A stretch of 64,000 nt of DNA from Bradyrhizobium sp. CB2312 (lineage in GTDB: Bacteria; Pseudomonadota; Alphaproteobacteria; Rhizobiales; Xanthobacteraceae), in contig NZ_CP121668.1 of assembly GCF_029714425.1 (NCBI RefSeq), positions 3,493,501 to 3,557,500 on the forward strand. Reading direction: 5' to 3'. The notes beneath the pieces are model-generated. The model saw only the letters and a program-made list of their open reading frames with translations. It ran no database searches and was not told the origin of the DNA. Of the stretch, positions 54,462 to 64,000 are shown piece after piece. Each line of letters starts with the position of its first letter. Within the stretch, counting starts at the first letter, position 1. Made by a program: the position numbers and the translations under genes.

Positions 54462-54712
54462 CGCCGCCGGCCATCGCGTTCGCTGCCCTTAGGACGGGGG
54501 CGCCGGGGCAGCGTTGACCGTCAGCTTGACGACCCCCGATTAACGCACCGCTAACGAATTCGGGCAGTCGCGGGACCATTTGACGGCGTGAAATCGGCGG
54601 CTCGCGTCCTCGCGCAAGCGCAATTGACGATCGACGTCGGCAGCAAGCCGCATCGCCATGGAAACGATTATTTGACCGTGTTTTGGGACCTTGCCCGATA
54701 ACCTGGAAGAGT

Positions 54713-54895
54713 TTAGCCAGCATTGAGCGCATCACCCAGCGCCGGGGAGGGTTGGGCAGGGCCGCGAAAACCGGGCATGCGGGCATTCCAGGCCTGACAG
54801 GCGAGGATGTCGGCGTCCTTGCGGGCGTCGCGGGCGCGTTCGGCCAGAACGCGGACCCTGGTCCCGAACAGGTATTCGCGCGACTTCGTGCTCAT
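54713..54895 (-). CDS. small hypothetical protein, 60 residues
   Basis: MSTKSREYLFGTRVRVLAER, ARDARKDADILACQAWNARM: Arg-rich helix. Start at ATG 54895; no family recognised. Confidence 0.35.
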   Translation of the reverse strand: MSTKSREYLFGTRVRVLAERARDARKDADILACQAWNARMPGFRGPAQPSPALGDALNAG

Positions 54896-55178
54896 GGCAG
54901 ATTGATTCCGCCGGAAGGGTCCAGAAGCAAGCCGCTAGGCGTAGACGCGCCATCGGGCGGAAGGCCAGTGCTGGGTCAAGCGTGTTCGGGTGTCAGGCGC
55001 ACACGCGCCGAGCCGGGGATCGAGCGGAACCTCCGGACCCGAAGTCCATTACTTCACTGTGAACGAACCAAGCGGGAAGTGGCGGCTCGGTTCGTCGCCA
55101 AGCCCGACTACTCGGCGTGCTTCTCTACAAAAATTAAGATGGCTAGGAACATGCTGCGCCCGGCCAGCTTGCATCTCC

Positions 55179-55268
55179 ATGCCAAGGGAAATTGCAATTG
55201 CCCTCTATTCTCTAGCCGCGGCCTGTGTGGTGGCATTCAGTTTGGCTGCAATCGTCTCTCCTCATTAG
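55179..55268 (+). CDS. 29-residue hydrophobic peptide ORF
   Basis: MPREIAIALYSLAAACVVAF then SLAAIVSPH: a short charged start and one membrane helix. No strong ribosome site, so low confidence. Confidence 0.25.
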   Translation: MPREIAIALYSLAAACVVAFSLAAIVSPH

Positions 55269-55313
55269 CCGAACGGGAAAGGTCGCCGAGATCGGCGGCT
55301 TTTTCGTTGCTCG

Positions 55314-55601
55314 TTAAGCGTCTATCGGCACTGCAGCGGAGTGAGGCCACCGCGAGACTCGCTCTCCGCGCTGTTTCGGCACCTCTGCGTGAATGCGCAG
55401 GACAAGGGGCGTATTCCGAAATTCATCCATCACTTCCAAACGCCATTCACGACCGGGCACGAGATTGCCATCGGTACTCTGCAAGGTCTGGCCGGCCACC
55501 ACCGTGGCCTCCTTCCAAGCAGCGCGCTCATCGCGCAACTCTTCACCGACCTCATCGATGATGGTGCGATGGTAGGTAACATGAAAAAAATAGCGGGGCA
55601 T
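55314..55601 (-). CDS. DUF6894-family small protein
   Basis: 95 residues, MPRYFFHVTYHRTIIDEVGE, then AAWKEATVVAGQTLQSTDGN and WRLEVMDEFRNTPLVLRIHA. The MPRYFFHV start, the DEVG(x)EL..xAAW.EA helix and the strand WRLEV(x)D are the family's marks. It is a small soluble protein very common in Bradyrhizobium. It starts 5 bp after the next minus gene ends, so both share an mRNA. Confidence 0.85.
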   Translation of the reverse strand: MPRYFFHVTYHRTIIDEVGEELRDERAAWKEATVVAGQTLQSTDGNLVPGREWRLEVMDEFRNTPLVLRIHAEVPKQRGERVSRWPHSAAVPIDA

Positions 55602-55606
55602 GCGGC

Positions 55607-55783
55607 CTAACTTGGACGAAGCGCGGCGGTCAGGTTGCGGGTCATTTCGATCTGTCGCGCCTTCCGCAACAGCGTCTCCCGTTTCCAGCTTTCCGGCTGC
55701 GACTTGGCTTCCTCTCTTAGCTTTTGCGCAGCCGACAGAAGCCTCTCTTCCAACGTTTGGCTTTGCTTGATGCGACGCCGCAT
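55607..55783 (-). CDS. small hypothetical helical protein upstream of DUF6894
   Basis: 58 residues from ATG 55783 (MRRRIKQSQTLEERLLSAAQ, LREEAKSQPESWKRETLLRK); the frame extends to 55831. Very basic and helical, a short rhizobial type. Operonic with the DUF6894 gene. Confidence 0.6.
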   Translation of the reverse strand: MRRRIKQSQTLEERLLSAAQKLREEAKSQPESWKRETLLRKARQIEMTRNLTAALRPS

Positions 55784-56103
55784 TGTCCGTCCTCCCGCCA
55801 ATCCGCCTGAAACGGCCGAATGCACCGGCAAAACGAATGATGTTAAAGAAGGTTCCGCCTTTTGGAACAGGGCTAGGACCTGTTTAGAAGTCCCACGATG
55901 CAGCGTTCGAGCTGGTCGGTCGTGTCGGCTACGCAGCGGCCTCGCCCCAGTTTTACACCTCCCGAGGTCGCTGAAGGGCCACTAAGCGAAATTGCCAAGT
56001 CGAGGCTATCAATTGAACCGCGGGCGTAGGGCGGCGCCGCAGGGCCCGCGGCGCGCTGATATGTGCTAAGCTTTTCTGGCCGGTTAAGCATCGGGAGAGG
56101 ATT

Positions 56104-56859
56104 GTGACGCGACGCGAGTTCATCGCACTCGTCAGCAGCGCGGCGGCAAGCCGACCGCTCGGCGCGCGTGCAGGGCGCCCGCCAGAACGTGTCCTCTATT
56201 TCACATACTCGGCCGGCTATCGGCACGACGTCATACCCCTTTCCGAAGCAATCCTGACGCAGCTTGGAAGGAATTCCGGTGCCTTTGAAGTCATCGCAAC
56301 GGAAGACTTGTCTGAATTTTCGACCGGAAACCTCGAGCGGTACGCCGCTATGATGTTCTACACAAGCGGTGAAATTCCGATGAGCGGCGCCCAAAAGATA
56401 GCACTTCTCAACTTTGTGCGCTCGGGCCGTGGCTTTCTCGGCGTTCACTCGGCCGCGGACACATTCTACACTTGGCCAGACTATCTCGATCTGATCGGCG
56501 GCTACTTCAACGACCATCCCTGGCATCAGGGTGTGACCATCGAGGTGGCTGATGTTGCAGATCCACTGGTGGCCTTTCTGGGGAATTCGTTGCAGTTGAA
56601 CGATGAAATCTACCAGATCAGCGACTTCGACTATCGCGGATCACGCGTGCTCCTGCGCCTCGACCAAAGTTCAGTGGACCTCAATAAGGCCGGTGTGCAT
56701 CAACGCTTCTATGGTTGGCCGCTCGCCTGGAAACGATTTTACGGCGAGGGGCGAGTATTCTATTCGGCGCTTGGCCACGAGGCGTCGGTCTGGCAGGATC
56801 CGCGCTGCCAGAAAATCCTCACTAACGCTATCCTCTGGTCTACGAGAAGGTCGGCCTAG
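56104..56859 (+). CDS. ThuA-domain protein with Tat-like signal
   Basis: 251 residues with a GTG start after GGGAGAGG. The N-terminus [20 protein letters not shown] resembles a Tat signal (RRxFI). ThuA-like domain: RVLYFTYSAGYRHDVIPLSE, FTAMMFYT-type strand YAAMMFYTSGEIP, GRGFLGVHSAADTFYTWPDY, FNDHPWHQGVTIEV and GRVFYSALGHEASVW. The fold is a class I glutamine-amidotransferase-like fold found in sugar-use proteins; its exact role is unknown. It is a solitary gene. Confidence 0.85.
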   Translation: MTRREFIALVSSAAASRPLGARAGRPPERVLYFTYSAGYRHDVIPLSEAILTQLGRNSGAFEVIATEDLSEFSTGNLERYAAMMFYTSGEIPMSGAQKIALLNFVRSGRGFLGVHSAADTFYTWPDYLDLIGGYFNDHPWHQGVTIEVADVADPLVAFLGNSLQLNDEIYQISDFDYRGSRVLLRLDQSSVDLNKAGVHQRFYGWPLAWKRFYGEGRVFYSALGHEASVWQDPRCQKILTNAILWSTRRSA

Positions 56860-57129
56860 TGCAACCGGTTTGCTATTTCCTACAGGCAAATTTGTAGCGG
56901 CTATCGATCATGCCGCTCGCCTTGACCGAGACTGGCTGTCGCCCGGCATGTCGGAGTCTCGGAAGTATCCGACGCTGCAAAGAACTCAATGCTGGTTATC
57001 ACTTCGGGTTTGGGTCACAATGCGAAGAACTCAGGTTGAGCAAATCTGCCCCGCTCTGCCGCGATGAGCGGACCACGGCAGATTTATTGTACGAGGGATA
57101 CTTCGGATTTAAATGAAAGCCAGTTTCGA

Positions 57130-58245
57130 CAATCATCAGCTGAGTGATCCAGAGGGCAGAACCTCGACGGCAAATGATACGAAGGACACGTGCGGAGCTT
57201 TGAAATGCATTGGAGCAGCTTCACTGACGAATATAGATGGCACCCCCCAAGGCCGAGTGTGGCAGCTACTAGCGAGCCGAAGAGTACGCCCAGTTTCGCT
57301 GCACTCAACAACCCTTGGTCGGAGAACGCGAGCATCGAAATGAAGATCGACATGGTAAAACCGATGCCAGCCAGCAGGCCGACCAGACAGACACCACCCC
57401 AAGAAACTCCAGGAGCAAGGCGACAGCAGCCCAATCGCACCGCCGCCCAAGTCGCGCCGACAATGCCAAGAGGTCTCCCGACGATCAAAGCAATTGCAGT
57501 GCCCATCATCACCAGATGACCTGCGGCGGAAAGATCGGCGCCCGTTAAGCTGACGCCGGCATTCGCTAGCGCGAAGATCGGCATGATTCCGTAAGCGACC
57601 CAAGGATGGATCGCCATCTGCACGCGAGAGACTGGCGGCAATATTTCGCGGTGAGCTACGCGAAGATCTCGCAGCGGTTGCTCCAACTCACCAACTCATG
57701 CGGATCCCTTGCGTTTACCGCATCGCTGCTTCGCGGCTGTTTGAGCACGCGCGATACTATTTCCAGGGAGGGCTCTCGCATCGGTATAGGTCGTGCCGGA
57801 GTAATCAGTCCAAGCACGACTCCTGCGAGGGCCGGGTGAATGCCGGCGACCATAAATCCAATCCAAACCAAGGAGCCGGGCAGGATATAAAGAGGCGCCG
57901 AACCAATTCCAATTCGCTCAAAATCCCAAAGCAGCGACAACACCAAGCAACGCGAGAATGAAGCCGCCCGGCTGAAGGCTGGCGGTATAGAAGACGGCAA
58001 TGATCAGCGCGGCAATGATGTTGTCGATGATTGCCAGAGCAAGCAGGAAGACTCGCACATTCACCGGGACCCTTCGTCCAAGCAGCGCGAGAACTCCGAC
58101 AAAAGGCGATGTCTGTCGCAGTTGGCACGGCCCAACCCTGCCCGCTAGCCGGATCGTTGTTGATGCTCAGGTAGATGAGCGCCGGCACGATAACGCCACC
58201 TGTCGTCGCAACTAGTGGCAGAATTGCTTGGTCAAGTCTGCTCAG
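57130..58245 (-). pseudogene. nhaA: Na+/H+ antiporter NhaA, broken
   Basis: Pieces in three frames make one antiporter read from high to low coordinate: [20 protein letters not shown] and [14 protein letters not shown] (58230-58100), [20 protein letters not shown] and [20 protein letters not shown] (about 57900-57780), [39 protein letters not shown] and [20 protein letters not shown] to about 57230. Several frame changes and a missing start show decay. NhaA exports Na+ in exchange for H+. Confidence 0.85.
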
Positions 58246-58491
58246 AGCACCTTCGTGAACTTCGCGCCGAATCCCGGGCATCTTCGGGGCTGGAGGACCG
58301 AGACGCACCGAGACCGCCCGACGCACCTTACTCAACGCGGCACGCCGCTTGATCGCGTCGCGCCGGGGATTCACTTCGGGAGTCTCAAATGATAGAGCCC
58401 CTAAATTTAATCTGCGGGTGTCTCAATTAGAACAGCACCCATGGCTCGCTTCAGAAAGGCCGCGCTCCGTCTTTGTTGAGCAGCCTTACGT

Positions 58492-58560
58492 GTAAGTTCC
58501 GCTCTCGTGCAATTCGAGCCAGCCCTTCTCGACGACGAAGGCCGCAGCGAACTCAATCGC
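58492..58560 (-). pseudogene. C-terminal remnant of the GWLELHESGTYV family
   Basis: The minus strand reads AAAFVVEKGWLELHESGTYT-stop, related to the end of the 43266 gene. It is the third occurrence in the window. Confidence 0.6.
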
Positions 58561-58740
58561 TGCGGCCCGGGCACGGGTCAAATGAACCGGGTGAATCGAT
58601 GGAGCCAGCCCCGGTTTGCCGAATTTTCCCGGCACCGCCAGTTCCCGCGACAACAAATGGAATCTCCTTGGCAAAAACACGCGCTGCTTATGTCCAAAGG
58701 GATACAGACCCGATTACCGAATCTTCCTAGACATTGGCTA

Positions 58741-58807
58741 CCTCGACGGCCCCCCATTACTGTCGAGGCTCCAACGGCTCCCGAGGATGTGCGGGGGCCG
58801 TTTTTTT
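58741..58807 (+). terminator. tandem hairpins and T-tract: terminator or sRNA 3' end
   Basis: Hairpin 1: CCTCGAC (58741-58747) with GTCGAGG (58762-58768). Hairpin 2: AACGGCTCCC (58773-58782) with GGGGGCCGTT (58793-58802), one wobble pair. Seven T follow at 58801-58807. This is a textbook rho-independent terminator on the plus strand, yet no plus-strand gene ends just before it. Confidence 0.6.
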
Positions 58808-59238
58808 GCGGCTTGCAACAATGAGGGCATAAGCCGAAGAGCAGCTGTCGGAACGAGGCGTGCGTTGGTCGCCTCAATTGGCGGCTTTGGGTGGGCCTTT
58901 CGCTTTCCTACTGGTTGTGGGTGGGAACCAACCTTTTCGGGCGATGCGTTTAGGGTGCGCTTCTGGCCCCGCGTCCCCAACCTCGTGGCCACAAGATTGG
59001 AAATGACGGCTCCAGTGTTTGCCCAACCTGGAGCCGTAGTTATTTGTGCGCCAGCTAACTGCCACTTGTTCACGCTGGCGGCCGTGGCCATAGCCCCCGA
59101 GCTTTCTCTTCGTCACCCGCCGTGTGTGGATTTGGACACACTTCTGGGAATATGGAGCAGCCCAAGGAACCCAGGAAGCAACATGCGCTTGTGTTGCCGG
59201 TGGCGGCCTCAGTCCCACGAGGCAAGAGCCTGTCCGGA

Positions 59239-59279
59239 GGCCCCAGCATCATCATGCCCCCCGGCCCGATGCTGGGGCC
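59239..59279. repeat. perfect 12-bp inverted repeat
   Basis: GGCCCCAGCATC (59239-59250) and GATGCTGGGGCC (59268-59279), 17-bp loop. A strong hairpin in the leader of the response-regulator gene; no T-tract. Confidence 0.7.
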
Positions 59280-59442
59280 GCCACGAACTTCAGTTTAGTT
59301 TCTGTACGAGGCGCGATTGGACGAGACTGGGAGAATCGCGGGCGGAGGATGCCAAAGCCTTCGGGCCGGCTTAGTAGCGAGGCTCTTCGCGCTCTCGCGA
59401 GCGCAAGGAATGTCAATCGGTAGTACTTGAAGGGGGCAGCCA

Positions 59443-59787
59443 ATGGCTTCGGTGTTTCTGGTGGAGGACGAAGTACTCATCCGCATGATGGTGGCCGATA
59501 TGGTGACAGATCTTGGCCATACCGTCGCGGCCGAAGCTGGTGATTTGCCTTCGGCGTTGGAGCACGCCAACAACGGTGTCTTTGACGTGGCTGTGCTAGA
59601 TGTAATGCTAGGCCGTGAAAGCATCGAGCCTGTGGCGAAGGCTCTCGCAAATCGCAATATCCCGTTCGCATTCGCAAGTGGCTTTGGCGCGGATGGCGTG
59701 CCAGAACAATTTCGCGAACGGCCGCGGCTGCAAAAGCCCTTTCAGATCGAGCAGCTCGAACGCTTCATCGCTCGATTGCTAGCGTAG
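59443..59787 (+). CDS. single-domain response regulator (CheY-like)
   Basis: 114 residues: one receiver domain only. Acidic pocket E8/D9 (VFLVEDEVLIRMM), phosphorylation site D53 (DVAVLDVMLG), Thr/Ser-like position in FASGF, and K98 in LQKPF. It has no output domain, so it may act by protein contact or as a phosphate sink. No kinase gene is near. The ATG has GGGGGCAGCCA upstream. Confidence 0.88.
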   Translation: MASVFLVEDEVLIRMMVADMVTDLGHTVAAEAGDLPSALEHANNGVFDVAVLDVMLGRESIEPVAKALANRNIPFAFASGFGADGVPEQFRERPRLQKPFQIEQLERFIARLLA

Positions 59788-59817
59788 TTTGAAAAAGACA
59801 ACAAACCGCGCCCGTCC

Positions 59818-60015
59818 TCAGTTAGCGGAGGATAGACGCGCTGTTTCCGACGGGCTTGGTGCCGGAAGGCCATAATCCTTCGCTCGTTTGGCGGCGAGCC
59901 TGCGATAGGCTTGCGCCTGTGTAAGCAGCTGCCCTTTGAAGACGGCATCGCGTTCGCTTGCTGCCAATCGTTCAAGCTGAACAGCTCGCTCTAGATATTC
60001 GACCAACAGCTTCAT
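59818..60015 (-). CDS. small hypothetical helical protein
   Basis: 65 residues from ATG 60015 (MKLLVEYLERAVQLERLAAS, ERDAVFKGQLLTQAQAYRRL); the frame extends to 60096. Helical, like the 'AYRRLAAKRA' small proteins typical of rhizobia. Convergent with the response regulator. Confidence 0.5.
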   Translation of the reverse strand: MKLLVEYLERAVQLERLAASERDAVFKGQLLTQAQAYRRLAAKRAKDYGLPAPSPSETARLSSAN

Positions 60016-60268
60016 TGCGCGCGCCCTCCACGGGCCAACCAACTGGCTAAGCATTGTTCCTATGCTGGAACGCGCGCGATCCTCGGAAGCCGGCATCGGT
60101 CCATCGCGACAATTCCGCCCGGTTTAAGTTGAGCCGGGTCTACCCGGACAGCCGACTTGTCCTCGGCCGTGGGATGCAGCAGCGATGCGCCACCAGCGCC
60201 GTACGACAATGAAAAATGACCGCCCACTGCAGTGCGGTCTTTGATCATCTCGTTTATCGACTGATGGC

Positions 60269-60534
60269 TTAATGCAGGCCCAATCCGCTGCAGTACCATG
60301 CCATATCTTCGTGTCTCCAGCCGCGCTTTACACCCGACTCCTTGCATTCGTTGTAGGTTTTGAAACTTGCTGCATTTCGGCAGCCGGACCGATAGGTCCC
60401 AAAGCCGCCGCCAGAGATGGAACATGCAACCGAGTTGCTGGCAACTTGGGAGTTCGGGGCAGCGGCGGCTTTGGGAGCCGCGCTGGCTGAGGGGATCGAG
60501 AAGATGGTTACGCTAGCTAGCAGAAAAGTTTCAT
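60269..60534 (-). pseudogene. paralogue of the 45262 secreted protein, one base missing
   Basis: The minus strand starts ATGAAACTTTTCTGCTAG, while the intact copy has ATGAAAGCTTTTCTGCTA; inserting one G restores the signal peptide. After that GGGFGTYRSGCRNAASFKTY, NECKESGVKRGWRHEDMAWY and CSGLGLH-stop follow. All four cysteines are kept. The one-base loss near 60528 prevents translation. Confidence 0.8.
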
Positions 60535-60786
60535 CGCTCTCTCCAGGGGATGCCTCACCACAGGCTGTATCGGATCATGCAGACGACTGCTTGGCCAGAG
60601 CCGCACCATGCAGGCCGCGCTTGCGCGTCCGCTAAGGGTCTTGGGTGTGTGCAAACGGATAGGTCGGCACGCGGCCGTGGTCGCCAATCGTTGCAGGCGG
60701 CCGATGTCTCGCGTCGGAGCGTCCAATGACCGGCCAAAGTGGGTATCGCGACGCGATATTGCGCTTTTGGAGGCACTTTCCGCCCT

Positions 60787-61197
60787 TCAAGCGGCGGGGA
60801 TGGCTGCAATCAGGCTCGGTTTGCCGACGATGTTCATCACCCGGGTGAGGTTATAGGCGAGAACATGCAGCGCCATCTCAGCGGCGACATTCCGTAGCCG
60901 CTTCATCAGTAAGTGGGTCGCACCCATACGGGCTTTGATCGTGCCGAAGGGATGCTCGACCGTCTCGCGCCGCCTCCGCATGGCGTCGGGATCGGAATCG
61001 AGCCGTCTCTGGACCTCCTCGACCACTTGCTCATGCTCCCAGCGCGTGATGCGGCGCTCCTTGGACGGCGTACATTGGCTCTTGATCGCGCAGCCTTGGC
61101 ACGCCGCTGTCGACCAGTAACGACGCAGCGTCATGCCATGCTCGATGTTGGTGTAATGATAGGGCAGCAGCTGGCCGGATGGACAGCGGTAGACGTC
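60787..61197 (-). pseudogene. IS1182-type transposase, C-terminal part (split by an IS21 element)
   Basis: The frame reads DVYRCPSGQLLPYHYTNIEH, then MTLRRYWSTAACQGCAIKSQ with the CxxC-type cysteines, RETVEHPFGTIKARMGATHL and MALHVLAYNLTRVMNIVGKP to the stop. It is the C-terminal end of a DDE transposase. The N-terminal part continues at 63861 beyond the inserted element: VADRGYFDGGEI.. FAYLPDE joins exactly to DVYRCPSG when the insertion and one target repeat are removed. Confidence 0.9.
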
Positions 61198-61205
61198 CTC
61201 ATCAG
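61198..61205. repeat. 8-bp target-site duplication, left copy
   Basis: CTCATCAG, repeated at 63853-63860 on the other side of the IS21-family element. Confidence 0.9.
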
Positions 61206-61257
61206 TGTCGCGCGGCGATCAGGATGGAAGGCAGCGTCAATCAAGGTGAGAGAGTTT

Positions 61258-61343
61258 CGCTGGGCTCGTGACGTAGGGAGGGCGTAGCCCGACCGGAGTT
61301 ACGAGCCCAGCGTCGGCGCGATCCCGAGTAGGACCGCGCCGAC
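61258..61343 (+). promoter_or_regulatory. two strong hairpins in the IS21 leader
   Basis: Hairpin 1: 61258-61272 with 61298-61312 (15 bp, one mismatch). Hairpin 2: GTCGGCGCG (61312-61320) with CGCGCCGAC (61335-61343), perfect. They lie between the end and istA. Confidence 0.65.
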
Positions 61344-61402
61344 TGGTGATCGCGGCCGGCGGGGTTATGCAAGTGGTTCTTCCGCCAAGAGGAATCACTC
61401 GC

Positions 61403-63723
<2,321 letters not shown>

Positions 63724-63852
63724 CGCTGCGCGACAATCAGAGTTCAACAAAACTCTTGCGCGCGACAATCATCGCGGCAATCATCATCAGGCCGCGACAC
63801 TGCCTCGCCATCCTGATCGCCGCGCACTTCCTACCCAGATTGCCGCGCTACA

Positions 63853-63860
63853 CTCATCAG
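63853..63860. repeat. 8-bp target-site duplication, right copy
   Basis: CTCATCAG, partner of 61198-61205. Confidence 0.9.
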
Positions 63861-64000
63861 GCAGGTAGGCGAAGTTCTGTTTGCCGAACCGGCCCTCCGC
63901 CTTGGCGTTCGACGTCATGGGCTTGGGCAGCGTGACTGCAACGCCAGCCTCTTCGCAGGCTAATATCTCTCCTCCGTCGAAGTAGCCACGGTCGGCGACC
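63861..64000 (-). pseudogene. IS1182-type transposase, upstream part (runs off window)
   Basis: Minus strand: VADRGYFDGGEILACEEAGV, AVTLPKPMTSNAKAEGRFGK, QNFAYLPDE. The VADxGYxxxxE motif belongs to the DDE core. It continues beyond 64000 and joins the 60787-61197 part. Confidence 0.88.

Larger units (their letters stand above)
58561..59442. other. 880-bp region with two structured non-coding elements
   Basis: No ORF here has family features. It holds the tandem hairpins with U-tract (58741-58807) and a perfect 12-bp inverted repeat (59239-59279), each listed separately. Confidence 0.45.

Noticed and set aside
58473..59374. Several 85-250-codon ORFs around the hairpins at 58.7-59.3 kb
   Set aside because: All lack ribosome sites and family motifs and overlap strong hairpins; treated as non-coding.

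Overview
The window looks like chromosome of an alphaproteobacterium of the Bradyrhizobium/Rhodopseudomonas type (Nitrobacteraceae). Signs of this are high GC, many small conserved rhizobial ORFs, a full phosphoketolase/acetate-kinase/PPK2/Hsp20 set, and many copies of the FixK/FNR-type operator TTG(A/C)-N6-TCAA upstream of genes. I see no rRNA, tRNA or CRISPR array.

Positions 1-39,000 form a metabolic island that looks built for low oxygen. After an enolase fragment at the edge it holds a coiled-coil protein, a Glu/Leu-type dehydrogenase (gdhA), a 3-hydroxyacyl-CoA dehydrogenase, a yhiI-rbbA-yhhJ-like export operon, a two-subunit CoA-transferase, a DUF3141 PhaC-like hydrolase, FabI, a MaoC-phosphotransacetylase fusion, PPK2, a lipoprotein hydrolase, a second (frameshifted) phosphotransacetylase and acetate kinase. 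From 25.5 to 39.0 kb, seven same-strand genes form a sugar-reserve block: GH65, phosphoketolase, histidine phosphatase, beta-phosphoglucomutase, GH65, glycogen phosphorylase and glgX. Eight FixK/FNR-like boxes lie in the intergenic regions of 1.5-25.4 kb. Together the genes suggest a regulon that phosphorolyses glycogen and disaccharides, makes acetyl-phosphate through phosphoketolase, and draws ATP from acyl-phosphates by acetate kinase. A possible side branch would run from hydroxyacyl-CoA to butyryl-phosphate.

Positions 39,000-64,000 form a decaying accessory region. It has an intact dinB, an intact Hsp20 and a single-domain response regulator. Around them are pseudogenes (SDR, a second Hsp20, YedK, a Crp/Fnr regulator, nhaA), many small rhizobial ORFs, an IS110 element, an IS21 remnant, and a complete IS21-family element (61206-63852) inserted into an IS1182-type transposase with an 8-bp target duplication. 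Non-coding structure includes a duplicated ~147-bp element with a TATAAT motif and a conserved hairpin, a tandem-hairpin/U-tract element, and a candidate IS110 bridge-RNA region.

Several genes differ from an intact frame by single bases (pta, istA twice, Hsp20 copy 1, three small ORFs). Either the region is decaying or the assembly has some indel error. All functional calls come from reading the sequence; no database search was run.
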